The notes below the pieces were generated by a model. The model was not told the DNA's origin. It did no database searches and saw only the letters and a list, made by a program, of their open reading frames with translations. A stretch of DNA of 64,000 bases from Flavobacterium agri (GTDB lineage Bacteria; Bacteroidota; Bacteroidia; Flavobacteriales; Flavobacteriaceae). Positions within the stretch are counted from its first letter, which is position 1; each line of letters begins with the position of its first letter. Shown here one piece after another: positions 16,284-23,674 of the stretch. Location of the stretch: assembly GCF_013401995.1 (NCBI RefSeq), contig NZ_JACBJI010000003.1, forward strand, positions 434,001-498,000, in the 5' to 3' direction. The position numbers and the translations under genes are program-made.

Positions 16284-17708
16284 ATGGCAAGATACGAACT
16301 GAAACTCCCGAAAATGGGAGAAAGCGTTGCGGAAGCGACGATCACCAACTGGCTCAAACAACCCGGAGATCACATCAGCGCCGACGAGGCCGTGCTCGAA
16401 ATAGCCACCGATAAAGTCGACAGCGAAGTGCCGAGCGAAGTTTCGGGAACTTTGGTTGAACAGTTGTTCCAAAAGGACGATGTGGTAAAAGTCGGTCAAA
16501 CCGTAGCTATCATCGAGGTAGAGGGTGGAGTCGTGGTGGATGCGCCAAGCGCTCCGGCTTCAATTGAACAACCGACGCCTCAAGTGGCAGCCGCAGCAGT
16601 TGAAATAGAGAAAACGGTAGAAACCGCGCGCCAGTTCACGGCTGCTCCGGTTTCCTCAGGTACGCCGCCGACCAAAGAAGAATACCATAATTCCGACCGA
16701 TTCTATTCGCCATTGGTGAAAAATATTGCGCTTCAGGAAGGCATCTCGATGTCGGAATTGGAGAGCATTTCAGGAACCGGTGCCGAAGGTCGTGTGACGA
16801 AGAACGATATTCTGGCTTATGTAGAATATCGCAAAAACGCGCCTCAACAAGCCGCACCTGCTGTTTCTGAGCCGGTACAATCCACACCTCAAGCGCAGCC
16901 AGTGCAATCACAGCCGGTACAGCAAGTCGCTCCGGTTCAGGAGGCGCCTAAACCTGCCGCACAAGCCGAACCTGCCAAAGTCCCGGTTTCGGTAAACGGA
17001 CAGGACGAGATCGTCGAAATGGACCGCATGCGCAAACTCATCTCCAAATATATGGTCGAGTCGGTACAGACTTCGGCCCACGTACAATCGTTCATCGAGG
17101 TAGACGTGACCAACATTTGGGACTGGAGAGAGAAAAACAAAGACAAATTCGAGAAAAGAGAAGGCGAGAAGTTGACTTTCACGCCTATATTCATGGAGAT
17201 AGTAGCCAGGGCGCTCAAGGATTTCCCGTTGATGAACATTGCTGTCGATGGCGATTACATCATCAAGAAAAAAGCCATCAACCTCGGGATGGCGGCCGCA
17301 TTGCCTAACGGAAACCTTATCGTTCCCGTAATCAAGAATGCCGACCAGTTGAACCTTATCGGAATGGCAAAAGCCGTAAACGATTTGGGTAACCGCGCCA
17401 AAGCCGGTAAATTGAAACCGGACGATACGCAAGGCGGGACATATACGGTGACCAATGTGGGTACGTTCGGATCTGTTTTCGGTACGCCGATCATCAACCA
17501 GCCGCAAGTCGGGATTTTGGCTCTTGGCGCCATCCGTAAAGTGCCAGCCGTAATCGAAACGCCGGAAGGTGACTTTATCGGAATCCGCAAGAAGATGTTC
17601 TTGTCGCACAGTTATGACCACAGGGTTGTCGATGGTGCACTTGGCGGAAGCTTCGTCAAACGAGTTGCCGATTACATGGAAGCTTTCGACGTGGATCGCG
17701 ATTTCTGA
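16284..17708 (+). CDS. 2-oxoacid dehydrogenase E2 (dihydrolipoyl acyltransferase)
   Basis: The core acyltransferase of a 2-oxoacid dehydrogenase complex; it passes an acyl group from E1 through its lipoyl arm to CoA. Domains in order: lipoyl domain (residues ~3-78, lipoylated Lys44 in TDKVDSEVP), a Pro/Ala/Gln-rich linker, the E1/E3 peripheral-subunit-binding domain (about 139-175, SPLVKNIALQEGISMSELE), a second Pro/Ala/Gln linker, and the catalytic domain ending in SYDHRVVDGALGG, which carries the catalytic His and Asp. Length 474. In flavobacteria this arrangement usually belongs to the branched-chain (BkdB) or a general E2; the sequence does not separate these. E1 and E3 genes are not adjacent. 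It is monocistronic with a strong terminator. Confidence 0.93.
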   Translation: MARYELKLPKMGESVAEATITNWLKQPGDHISADEAVLEIATDKVDSEVPSEVSGTLVEQLFQKDDVVKVGQTVAIIEVEGGVVVDAPSAPASIEQPTPQVAAAAVEIEKTVETARQFTAAPVSSGTPPTKEEYHNSDRFYSPLVKNIALQEGISMSELESISGTGAEGRVTKNDILAYVEYRKNAPQQAAPAVSEPVQSTPQAQPVQSQPVQQVAPVQEAPKPAAQAEPAKVPVSVNGQDEIVEMDRMRKLISKYMVESVQTSAHVQSFIEVDVTNIWDWREKNKDKFEKREGEKLTFTPIFMEIVARALKDFPLMNIAVDGDYIIKKKAINLGMAAALPNGNLIVPVIKNADQLNLIGMAKAVNDLGNRAKAGKLKPDDTQGGTYTVTNVGTFGSVFGTPIINQPQVGILALGAIRKVPAVIETPEGDFIGIRKKMFLSHSYDHRVVDGALGGSFVKRVADYMEAFDVDRDF

Positions 17709-17723
17709 TCCGTTTGGAATAAT

Positions 17724-17757
17724 AAAAAACCTCGGCAAGTACCGAGGTTTTTTTTAT
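17724..17757 (+). terminator. Terminator between E2 gene and convergent membrane gene
   Basis: A 12-bp stem (17724-17735 with 17742-17753, arm AAAAAACCTCGG) followed by T residues. Its symmetrical A/T flanks would allow termination in both directions between the convergent genes. Confidence 0.9.
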
Positions 17758-17766
17758 GTGAATGAA

Positions 17767-18027
17767 TCAAGGGTCGTTTCGGCTTTTTTTGGTGACGGAT
17801 TTGATGCATCCGATCCCTAAAATTACCAAAGGCACGAAAAACACGAAAACCAGACCGAAAAACTTGAGCAATACAATAGCCGAACCGGTAAGGATCACGA
17901 AAGCGCCTACGTTTTTCCATGAATTGTCTTTGTCTTTTGAGCGCCAGCCATCTATGAAAAGCATTAGGATCGGGGCGAACGACAACATTCCGAAGAGCGC
18001 TAAAAATGGCGCGAAAGAAAGTTCCAT
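17767..18027 (-). CDS. Small membrane protein (86 aa)
   Basis: Unrecognised membrane protein. It has a hydrophobic N-terminal segment (APFLALFGMLSFAPILMLFI), a short charged loop (DGWRSKDKDNSWKN), then two close hydrophobic segments (VGAFVILTGSAIVLLKFFG and LVFVFFVPLVILGIGCI), ending in a basic tail KSVTKKSRNDP. Three transmembrane helices are likely. No conserved functional motif is visible. It is transcribed convergently with the E2 gene and shares its terminator, and is divergent from the exonuclease gene at 18179. Confidence 0.7.
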   Translation of the reverse strand: MELSFAPFLALFGMLSFAPILMLFIDGWRSKDKDNSWKNVGAFVILTGSAIVLLKFFGLVFVFFVPLVILGIGCIKSVTKKSRNDP

Positions 18028-18152
18028 ATACGAATATAAGGGATTACGGGTATCGACTTACTTCGATTTCTTGTAATTCGAAACGGATGGATCAATATGA
18101 TTTTGTACGCGCATTTGTGAAAATTGTGGCATCGGCAGCTTGAGAAAACCCC

Positions 18153-18160
18153 TATCTTTG
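18153..18160 (+). promoter_or_regulatory. -7 box TATCTTTG
   Basis: TAnnTTTG element 18 bases before the ATG at 18179 and inside the in-frame extension of the exonuclease frame. It therefore supports the 18179 start. Confidence 0.55.
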
Positions 18161-18178
18161 CCTTCCCAACAAAATTTT

Positions 18179-18952
18179 ATGGAACTAAAACTCACGCGTC
18201 CCATTTGTTTCTTCGACTTGGAAACCACGGGAATCGATATTTGCAAAGACCGAATCGTAGAGATTTCCATCCTCAAAGTATTCCCGAACGGTAACCGCGA
18301 AAGCAAGACGTGGCTCGTGAATCCGACGATTCCGATTCCGGCGTCATCTACTGCCGTTCACGGTATTTCCGATGAAAAAGTAGCCAATGAGCCGACGTTT
18401 AAGGAACTCGCTCCACAGGTTTATAATATGATCAAGGACAGCGATCTTGCGGGATACAATTCCGATCGTTTCGACATCCCGTTGCTTGCCGAGGAACTGT
18501 TGCGTGCCGAATACGACTTCGATATGAAAAGCCGCGTTTCTGTTGACGTACAGACGATTTTTCACAAAAAGGAAGAGCGTACATTAAGTGCCGCTTTGAA
18601 GTTTTACTGCGGAAAGGCGCTCGAAAACGCGCATTCCGCCGAAGCCGACACGACCGCGACTTATGAAATCCTCAAGGCTCAACTCGACCGTTATCCCGAT
18701 TTGGAAAACGACATGAAAACCTTGTCGGAATTCACGACGCGTAAAAAATCGGTCGATTTTGCCGGATTCATCGCGCTCGACGATAAAGGCCGTGAAATCT
18801 TTACGTTCGGAAAGCACAAAGGCGCTTTGGTCGAATCTGTTTTCGATAGCGAGCCGGGTTATTTCGGTTGGATACAGAATGCCGATTTTCCGCTATATAC
18901 CAAGAAAGTCCTTACCGCAATCAAGCTGCGCAAATTGAACAACAAATTCTGA
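18179..18952 (+). CDS. DnaQ-like 3'-5' exonuclease with ExoX-type C-terminus
   Basis: A 257-residue DEDDh exonuclease. The ExoI motif is CFFDLETTGIDI, ExoII lies in DLAGYNSDRFDIPLLAEEL, and ExoIII has the catalytic His and Asp in AHSAEADTTATYEIL; a VHGISDEKV segment is also typical. After the nuclease domain a short C-terminal module (GREIFTFGKHKGALVESVF then PGYFGWIQNADFP) matches the extension found in ExoX-like nucleases. The role is proofreading or DNA repair, in the cytoplasm. A -7 box supports ATG 18179. It reads in the same direction as the FAH gene 55 bases downstream. Confidence 0.9.
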   Translation: MELKLTRPICFFDLETTGIDICKDRIVEISILKVFPNGNRESKTWLVNPTIPIPASSTAVHGISDEKVANEPTFKELAPQVYNMIKDSDLAGYNSDRFDIPLLAEELLRAEYDFDMKSRVSVDVQTIFHKKEERTLSAALKFYCGKALENAHSAEADTTATYEILKAQLDRYPDLENDMKTLSEFTTRKKSVDFAGFIALDDKGREIFTFGKHKGALVESVFDSEPGYFGWIQNADFPLYTKKVLTAIKLRKLNNKF

Positions 18953-18969
18953 TTTGACCGAAAAAACGT

Positions 18970-19001
18970 CAGCACATCAGCACTTCAGCATCTCGCACTT
19001 T
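18970..19001 (+). repeat. Octamer tandem repeat before the FAH gene
   Basis: Four degenerate 8-base units in a row: CAGCACAT, CAGCACTT, CAGCATCT and CGCACTTT. The array ends 6 bases before the ATG at 19008, so it covers the ribosome-binding region. Similar short tandem units precede cinA and ftsY. Confidence 0.6.
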
Positions 19002-19007
19002 AGAATC

Positions 19008-19619
19008 ATGAAAATCATCTGCATTGGCCGCAACTACGCCTCCCACATCGCCGAACTCCAAAACGAGCGTCCCGACGAACCCGTCATTTTCCTGAAACCC
19101 GATACGGCCGTTTTGCCAAAGCAATTCCCATTCGTGATCCCCGAATTTTCGCAAGATGTCCATCACGAAGTCGAGCTTTTGGTCAAGATCAACAAAGTCG
19201 GGAAGTACATCGATGCGAAGTTTGCGCACAAGTATTACGACGAAATAGGGTTGGGGATCGATTTTACGGCTCGGGATGTGCAGCAACGCCTTAAAGAAAA
19301 GGGGTTGCCGTGGGAAAAAGCAAAGGCTTTTGACGGTTCAGCGGTGATTGGCGACTTCTTGTCGAAAAAAATTTTTAGTTCGCATGAATCGATTACCTTT
19401 GAACTCACGAACAACGGAAAAACCGTACAAAAGGGTGATTCTGCAAGCATGTTGTGGAAGATTGATGAGATAATTTCCTACGTTTCCCAATACTTCACAT
19501 TACGTACAGGAGACATCATTTTTACGGGAACGCCCGAAGGCGTGGCAAAAGTTTCTACGGGCGACGTGCTCGAAGGATTCATAGAAGATAAAAAACTATT
19601 CCGAATACAAATCAAATAA
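19008..19619 (+). CDS. Fumarylacetoacetate hydrolase-family protein
   Basis: A 203-residue cytoplasmic enzyme of the FAH fold, which hydrolyses or decarboxylates 2,4-diketo acids with a divalent metal. It begins MKIICIGRNYASHIAEL; the metal-binding set is recognisable in VHHEVELLVKINKVGK (acidic pair), GLGIDFTARDVQ, and KAKAFDGSAVIGDFL. The C-terminal GDIIFTGTPEGVAKVSTGDVL is the family signature. The exact substrate is not determined; acylpyruvate hydrolase or oxaloacetate decarboxylase activity is typical. The start is ATG 19008, just after an octamer repeat. Its stop overlaps the ATG of the Hpt gene (TAATG). Confidence 0.92.
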   Translation: MKIICIGRNYASHIAELQNERPDEPVIFLKPDTAVLPKQFPFVIPEFSQDVHHEVELLVKINKVGKYIDAKFAHKYYDEIGLGIDFTARDVQQRLKEKGLPWEKAKAFDGSAVIGDFLSKKIFSSHESITFELTNNGKTVQKGDSASMLWKIDEIISYVSQYFTLRTGDIIFTGTPEGVAKVSTGDVLEGFIEDKKLFRIQIK

Positions 19620-19963
19620 TGGCCCTACATTACAATTTAGCCAAAGTCCATGCGCTATCGGACAACGACGACGACTTCGTGACGCAAATCATCACGTTGT
19701 TCGTTACCGAAGTGCCACAGGATGTGATGCAAATCAAACTTGGCATCAAGACAAAAGACCACAAGCTCGCCTATAGCTATGCGCATAAAATCAAACCCAC
19801 GCTCGACCTTTTGGGTATGACGCAGGCGTTCGAGGAAATCCTCGAGATCGAAGCCTGGACAAAACGCGAAGGAAAGCGCAAAGAAATCAACGATACTTTC
19901 GATAGTGTTGAGGATCAGGTAGAAAAAGCGGTTAAGGAAATCAGGAAAGATTTTAACTTATAG
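19619..19963 (+). CDS. Orphan histidine phosphotransfer (Hpt) protein
   Basis: A 114-residue all-helical protein that carries phosphate between histidine kinases and response regulators. The phosphoacceptor is His56 in YAHKIKPTLDLLG, the classical HxxK(P)xxxxxG motif; helices on either side (ITLFVTEVPQDVMQI, ILEIEAWTKREGKR) build the four-helix bundle. It stands alone without kinase or receiver, and its ATG overlaps the stop of the FAH gene, so it is co-expressed with that enzyme by position only. Its partners are likely encoded elsewhere; the REC-containing kinase at 49709 is one candidate within the window. Inference only. Confidence 0.85.
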   Translation: MALHYNLAKVHALSDNDDDFVTQIITLFVTEVPQDVMQIKLGIKTKDHKLAYSYAHKIKPTLDLLGMTQAFEEILEIEAWTKREGKRKEINDTFDSVEDQVEKAVKEIRKDFNL

Positions 19964-19971
19964 TTTAAATT

Positions 19972-20020
19972 GTTTAAGGTTTAAAGTTTGGCCGATTCGC
20001 GTTAACTTTAAACCTTAAAC
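19972..20020 (+). repeat. Foldback of TTTAAAC-type repeats before cinA
   Basis: Perfect 17-base inverted repeat (19972-19988 with 20004-20020, arm GTTTAAGGTTTAAAGTT) with a 15-base loop, ending 8 bases before the cinA ATG. The arms are built from repeated TTTAAAC/TTTAAGG heptamer-like units. In the mRNA it would form a hairpin directly over the ribosome-loading region. Confidence 0.75.
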
Positions 20021-20028
20021 TTTAAACC

Positions 20029-21285
20029 ATGACTGCAACAATCGTCACCATAGGCGATGAAATCCTCATCGGCCAGGTGCTCGACACCAATTCGCAATAC
20101 ATAGCCAAGGCGTTCGACAGGATCGGGATCGACGTCCATGAGATGATTTCCATTTCGGACGACCGCAACCATATCCTCGACACCTTTTCCAAACTTCAGG
20201 ACAATACCGATTTCGTTTTGATCACCGGCGGATTAGGCCCAACAAAAGACGACATCACCAAAAAGACACTTGCCGAATATTTCGACGATGAGCTTGTAAG
20301 CGACTCCAATGTGCTGGCTCACGTAGAAAACCTGTTCCATAAATTCACGGGAACCAAGGCGCCTTTGCTGCAGACCAACATCGATCAGGCATTGGTGCCG
20401 TCTAAGGCTACGGTTTTGCACAACGAGTTCGGTACGGCTCCGGGAATGTGGCTGCAAAAAGGAGGTACCGTTTTTATCTCGATGCCCGGCGTGCCATATG
20501 AAATGAAAGGATTGATCGATACGGTCGTGATTCCTAAAATAGTCCATGATTTCGAACGTCCTTACATCATCCATAAAACCATCATGACGTATGGCATGGG
20601 CGAAAGCCTGCTCGCCGATAAGATAGCCGACTGGGAAAATAGTCTTCCCGACTTCATCAAACTTGCGTATTTACCGTCTCCGGGGCGCGTGCGATTGCGT
20701 CTTTCGGCCAGAGGAAAAGACAAGCAAGTGCTCGAAACGGCTTTGTCTGAAAAAATCGAGGTCATATCCAAAATAATAGGAGACGTGATCGTCGGGTTCG
20801 AAGAAGACAAAACCATCGAAGCGGTACTCGGCGGTCAACTCGCCCAAAAAGGGCTTACGGTTGCTACGGCCGAAAGTTGTACCGGAGGCAAAATCGCCCA
20901 AATCATCACTTCGATTCCAGGTTCTTCCAAATACTATAAAGGCAGTATCGTTAGTTATTCGAAAGATGTTAAAATCAATAATTTAGGAGTGTCCGAGCAA
21001 ACGATTGCGCAACATTCAGTCGTGAGTGCGGAAGTCGCAAGCGAAATGGCGGACAACGTGCGCAAAATCCTCAAAACCGATTACGGAATCGGTGTTACGG
21101 GAAATGCCGGCCCGACTTCGGACGATACGCCAGAAGAAATCGGAGTGGTTTTCATAGCGATCGCCACACCGAACGAAATTATCGCAGAGCGCTTCAATTT
21201 CGGCCAGCCGCGTGAAAAAGTGATAGATAGGGCCGTAAATAAATCGCTCGAAATGCTTCAAAAAGAAATTTTAAAAAATGTGTAA
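20029..21285 (+). CDS. cinA: CinA: nicotinamide-nucleotide amidase / competence-inducible protein
   Basis: A 418-residue two-domain cytoplasmic protein. The N-terminal MoaB/MogA-like domain (COG1058) starts [20 protein letters not shown] and carries [20 protein letters not shown]. The C-terminal CinA domain contains [20 protein letters not shown] and [11 protein letters not shown], the site of nicotinamide-nucleotide deamidation that recycles pyridine nucleotides after NAD-consuming reactions such as DNA ligation. Length and domain order match the standard full-length CinA. A stable foldback sits immediately upstream of the start and could reduce translation. It is followed, after 75 bases, by the L28 gene, which has its own promoter. 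Confidence 0.95.
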   Translation: MTATIVTIGDEILIGQVLDTNSQYIAKAFDRIGIDVHEMISISDDRNHILDTFSKLQDNTDFVLITGGLGPTKDDITKKTLAEYFDDELVSDSNVLAHVENLFHKFTGTKAPLLQTNIDQALVPSKATVLHNEFGTAPGMWLQKGGTVFISMPGVPYEMKGLIDTVVIPKIVHDFERPYIIHKTIMTYGMGESLLADKIADWENSLPDFIKLAYLPSPGRVRLRLSARGKDKQVLETALSEKIEVISKIIGDVIVGFEEDKTIEAVLGGQLAQKGLTVATAESCTGGKIAQIITSIPGSSKYYKGSIVSYSKDVKINNLGVSEQTIAQHSVVSAEVASEMADNVRKILKTDYGIGVTGNAGPTSDDTPEEIGVVFIAIATPNEIIAERFNFGQPREKVIDRAVNKSLEMLQKEILKNV

Positions 21286-21292
21286 CAAATGT

Positions 21293-21323
21293 TTTGCGCA
21301 AACGCTTTTTTTTACTTTCTTTG
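21293..21323 (+). promoter_or_regulatory. Probable promoter of the L28-L33-DUF4295 operon
   Basis: TTTG at 21293-21296 lies 19 bases before TTTCTTTG (21316-21323), a one-base departure from TAnnTTTG. The spacing matches the Bacteroidota -33/-7 arrangement. The transcript would have a ~30-base leader before rpmB. Confidence 0.5.
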
Positions 21324-21360
21324 CACCCTGATTTTGAATAACGACTAAAGAGAAGCAATA

Positions 21361-21597
21361 ATGTCAAGAGTTTGTGACCTTACAGGTAAGAAAGCGATGG
21401 TTGGAAACAACGTTTCCCACGCTATGAACAAGACCAAGAGGAAGTTTTCGGTTAACCTCGTGAAAAAGCGTTTTTATCTTGCTGAAGAAGACAGATGGAT
21501 CACGCTCCGCGTAGCTGCCTCTACTATCAAAACAATTAACAAGAACGGGATTGCCGCTGTTTTGAAACAAGCAAAGGCGAACGGATTCATAAAGTAA
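21361..21597 (+). CDS. rpmB: 50S ribosomal protein L28
   Basis: L28 (bL28) of 78 residues begins [20 protein letters not shown] and continues with [15 protein letters not shown] and [19 protein letters not shown], all standard for the family. Only one cysteine remains in the region that forms a zinc ribbon in some bacteria, so this is a zinc-independent form. It is the first gene of a three-gene ribosomal cluster with L33 (29 bases downstream) and the DUF4295 protein, an arrangement characteristic of Bacteroidota. Confidence 0.98.
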   Translation: MSRVCDLTGKKAMVGNNVSHAMNKTKRKFSVNLVKKRFYLAEEDRWITLRVAASTIKTINKNGIAAVLKQAKANGFIK

Positions 21598-21626
21598 TCT
21601 TTTCCCGAAAACTACTATAGAGCAAA

Positions 21627-21809
21627 ATGGCAAAGAAAGGCAACAGAATCCAGGTGATTTTAGAGTGTACAGAGCACAAAGGAACTGGTCTTCCAGGAAC
21701 TTCGCGTTACATCACTACTAAAAACAAAAAGAATACTCCAGACCGTTTGGAGATCAAGAAATTCAACCCAGTTTTGAAAAGGGTAACCGTTCACAAAGAA
21801 ATTAAATAA
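21627..21809 (+). CDS. rpmG: 50S ribosomal protein L33
   Basis: L33 (bL33) of 60 residues: [20 protein letters not shown], then [20 protein letters not shown] and [14 protein letters not shown]. Only Cys14 of the possible zinc ligands is present, so it is the zinc-free type, in keeping with L28 next to it. The protein sits near the E site of the large subunit. It lies between rpmB and the DUF4295 gene and is clearly co-transcribed with both. Confidence 0.98.
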   Translation: MAKKGNRIQVILECTEHKGTGLPGTSRYITTKNKKNTPDRLEIKKFNPVLKRVTVHKEIK

Positions 21810-21819
21810 GTTTTAAGTC

Positions 21820-21972
21820 ATGGCAAAGAAGACCGTTGCAACCTTGCAAACCCAGTCAAAGAGATTGTCTAAAGCCATCAAGATGGTGAAATCTCCAAAA
21901 ACAGGCGCCTACACATTCGTAGAGTCTATCATGGCTCCAGAACTTGTAGACGAGTTTTTGAAAAAGAAATAA
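21820..21972 (+). CDS. DUF4295 ribosome-associated small protein (50 aa)
   Basis: A 50-residue basic protein starting MAKKTVATLQTQSKRLSKAI and ending VDEFLKKK. Bacteroidota genomes place this DUF4295 family directly after rpmG; the first half is Lys/Gln-rich and helical, followed by KMVKSPKTGAYTFVESIM. Position and basic charge suggest a lineage-specific ribosomal or ribosome-associated protein. Its start lies 10 bases after the L33 stop, and a terminator hairpin follows, closing the operon. Confidence 0.92.
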   Translation: MAKKTVATLQTQSKRLSKAIKMVKSPKTGAYTFVESIMAPELVDEFLKKK

Positions 21973-21989
21973 GTTGTACACTGTACAAG

Positions 21990-22024
21990 AGAAAAGCTGC
22001 TTCGACCGAAGTGGCTTTTTTTTT
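21990..22024 (+). terminator. Terminator of the rpmB-rpmG-DUF4295 cluster
   Basis: Hairpin with arms AAAAGC-GCTTC and GAAG-GGCTTTT (centre around 22005), followed by a run of about 9 T residues. It starts about 18 bases after the DUF4295 stop. Confidence 0.75.
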
Positions 22025-22053
22025 ACGCTTAACTCTTCTTAACTTCTTAATGG

Positions 22054-22085
22054 TTGAAGTTTAAGAGGCAAGTTTTCTATATTTG
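22054..22085 (+). promoter_or_regulatory. Promoter of the ftsY leader (TTG-N21-TATATTTG)
   Basis: TTG at 22054-22056 and TATATTTG at 22078-22085, spaced 21 bases, match the Bacteroidota -33/-7 consensus. Transcription would begin near 22090, giving ftsY an unusually long leader of about 250 nucleotides or, alternatively, driving a separate small RNA. Confidence 0.6.
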
Positions 22086-22240
22086 CAGCTATTCCGGCTG
22101 TCCGCTACTAGCTTTCTTGAAAACGCCGGGTTTTGAAACGCCTGCCAAGAGCTTCCTGCGGTCGCTTTGGCACGCGAGCAAAACCAAGCCGTTTCCGTCA
22201 AAAGGCTATCCGCTTCCATCCGGGCTAGGGCGCGAGCCCA
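22086..22240 (+). ncRNA. Repeat-like leader or small RNA upstream of ftsY
   Basis: A segment of about 150 bases with higher GC than the flanks. It opens ATTCCGGCTGTCCGCTAC and closes with TATCCGCTTCCATCCGGGCT, so a TCCGCT motif recurs near each end. I recall comparable sequences with conserved ends and a variable middle in intergenic regions of other flavobacteria, often mis-annotated as short proteins, but this was not searched. Whether it is an RNA, a leader element or a passive repeat is open. Confidence 0.35.
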
Positions 22241-22251
22241 GATTCAACATT

Positions 22252-22336
22252 CGTTATTCGTTAATCATCTGTTCGTTATTCGAATTTTTGAAGTTTATTG
22301 AATGTTGAACAACAAATAACGAACAACGAATAACGA
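22252..22336 (+). repeat. Foldback of CGTTATT repeats before ftsY
   Basis: An interrupted inverted repeat: the left arm (22252-22280) has CGTTATTCGTT, 8 extra bases, then GTTCGTTATT; the right arm (22315-22336) is the complement without the insertion. Both arms consist of repeated CGTTATT/CGTT units. The hairpin ends 8 bases before the ftsY ATG. Confidence 0.65.
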
Positions 22337-22344
22337 AGTATAGA

Positions 22345-23298
22345 ATGTCCTTCTTTAAAAGAATTTTTTCAAGCGAGAAAAAAGAAACCCTCGACAAAGG
22401 CCTCGAGCAAACCAAAACCTCTTTCTTCTCTAAACTCACCAAAGCCGTTGCCGGTAAATCCAAAGTAGACGACGAAGTCCTCGACAATCTGGAGGAAGTC
22501 CTCGTATCTTCGGACGTTGGCGTAGAAACCACGCTCAAAATCATCGAGCGCATCGAAAAACGTGTTTCCGAAGACAAATACCTGGGCACGGAAGAACTCA
22601 ATAAGATATTGCGCGAGGAAATCGGAGCGTTGCTGTCTGAAACCAACTCGGGTGAAGGTTCCGAATTCACGATTCCCGCTAACAAAAAGCCATACGTGAT
22701 CATGGTCGTTGGCGTAAACGGTGTCGGAAAGACGACCACGATCGGCAAACTCGCGAACCAATTCAAGAAAGCGGGTTATAAAGTCGTGCTCGGAGCCGCC
22801 GATACGTTCCGCGCCGCGGCAATCGACCAATTGCAAATTTGGGCAGATCGCGTTGGCGTACCGATCGTGAAACAGCAAATGGGTTCCGATCCGGCTTCCG
22901 TAGCTTTCGATACGTTGCAATCTGCGGTTTCCCAAAACGCCGATGTCGTGATCATCGATACGGCAGGTCGCCTTCACAACAAGATCAATTTGATGAACGA
23001 GCTTACCAAAGTCAAGCGCGTGATGCAAAAAGTCGTAGCGGACGCACCTCACGATGTACTTTTGGTCCTCGACGGATCGACGGGCCAGAATGCGTTCGAA
23101 CAAGCCAAGCAATTCACCGCCGCCACAGAAGTTTCGGCTCTTGCCGTGACCAAACTCGACGGAACGGCCAAAGGCGGCGTCGTCATCGGTATTTCGGACC
23201 AATTCCAGATTCCGGTGAAATATATCGGAGTAGGCGAAGGCATAGAAGACCTTCAGGTATTCAACAAATACGAGTTCGTCGATTCATTCTTCAAATAA
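22345..23298 (+). CDS. ftsY: Signal recognition particle receptor FtsY
   Basis: FtsY is the membrane-bound GTPase that receives SRP-ribosome complexes and hands nascent membrane proteins to SecYEG. The NG domain is complete: helical N domain (residues ~1-105, [20 protein letters not shown]), G1 [15 protein letters not shown], the [11 protein letters not shown] insertion-box motif, G3 [13 protein letters not shown]4 [10 protein letters not shown] and the closing [12 protein letters not shown]. At 317 residues it lacks the long acidic A domain of the E. coli protein, as in many bacteria. Two tiny membrane-protein genes follow directly (next ATG immediately after the TAA). The leader carries repeat-like elements. 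Confidence 0.97.
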   Translation: MSFFKRIFSSEKKETLDKGLEQTKTSFFSKLTKAVAGKSKVDDEVLDNLEEVLVSSDVGVETTLKIIERIEKRVSEDKYLGTEELNKILREEIGALLSETNSGEGSEFTIPANKKPYVIMVVGVNGVGKTTTIGKLANQFKKAGYKVVLGAADTFRAAAIDQLQIWADRVGVPIVKQQMGSDPASVAFDTLQSAVSQNADVVIIDTAGRLHNKINLMNELTKVKRVMQKVVADAPHDVLLVLDGSTGQNAFEQAKQFTAATEVSALAVTKLDGTAKGGVVIGISDQFQIPVKYIGVGEGIEDLQVFNKYEFVDSFFK

Positions 23299-23478
23299 AT
23301 GGGACGTAGGAGACGCAGCAATTTACCACCGGGTTTGTCTACCTTTTTGGGAGGCGTAATCATTTTTGCGGCCGCGAATTCGATAAAAGAGTTCACGACC
23401 GCTTATTACATCCTGTTGGGATTGTCGGTGTTGGTTTGCGTAGCCGCCATTTATCAATACATTCGTCGCAATGGCTAA
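23299..23478 (+). CDS. Small membrane protein, ftsY operon (59 aa)
   Basis: A 59-residue protein whose ATG directly follows the ftsY stop (AAATAAATG) and whose last 8 bases overlap the next gene. It starts with a basic stretch MGRRRRSNLPPG, followed by two hydrophobic segments (LSTFLGGVIIFAAAN and TAYYILLGLSVLVCVAAIY) and a basic end YIRRNG, which predicts a two-helix membrane hairpin. No family is recognised. Zero spacing on one side and overlap on the other argue for a genuine, translationally coupled gene, perhaps linked to membrane protein insertion. Confidence 0.75.
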   Translation: MGRRRRSNLPPGLSTFLGGVIIFAAANSIKEFTTAYYILLGLSVLVCVAAIYQYIRRNG

Positions 23479-23674
23479 AACAATCAGATCAAGAAAATCT
23501 TCGGGATCGAAAGGTATTTCCCCGATAACGCTTTATGTATTGGCTGTCGGATGCTTCGTGTTTTCCAAACTGTTCGCCAATAAGATCGACGTCGCCGATT
23601 ATGCGTTCGCGGCATTGGGATTCGTTCTGTTCGCTTTGGCTTTCTGGAAGTACTTCAAAAACCGCAAACGCTGA
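23471..23674 (+). CDS. Small membrane protein, ftsY operon (67 aa)
   Basis: A 67-residue protein starting inside the end of the preceding gene (8-base overlap, ATGGCTAA). A basic N-terminus, MAKTIRSRKSSGSKG, is followed by two hydrophobic segments (ISPITLYVLAVGCFVFSKLF and DYAFAALGFVLFALAFWKYF) and a KNRKR tail. Like its neighbour it predicts a two-helix membrane protein of unknown function. The tight linkage ftsY / 59 aa / 67 aa suggests a conserved unit. Its stop directly abuts the stop of the convergent gene at 23675. Confidence 0.75.
   Translation: MAKTIRSRKSSGSKGISPITLYVLAVGCFVFSKLFANKIDVADYAFAALGFVLFALAFWKYFKNRKR

Larger units (their letters stand above)
21973..22344. other. Intergenic region with terminator, promoter and repeat-like ftsY leader
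   Basis: About 370 bases without a credible gene. In order: the terminator of the ribosomal cluster (~21990-22024), a good promoter (22054-22085), a GC-richer repeat-like segment (about 22086-22240), and a foldback (22252-22336) reaching to 8 bases before the ftsY ATG. The 84-codon frame at 22054-22308 starts in the promoter and runs into the foldback, so it is not a gene. Confidence 0.65.

Noticed and set aside
22054..22308. 84-codon plus-strand frame before ftsY
   Set aside because: It starts inside the promoter and ends in the foldback; its translation mirrors the repeat rather than a protein family.
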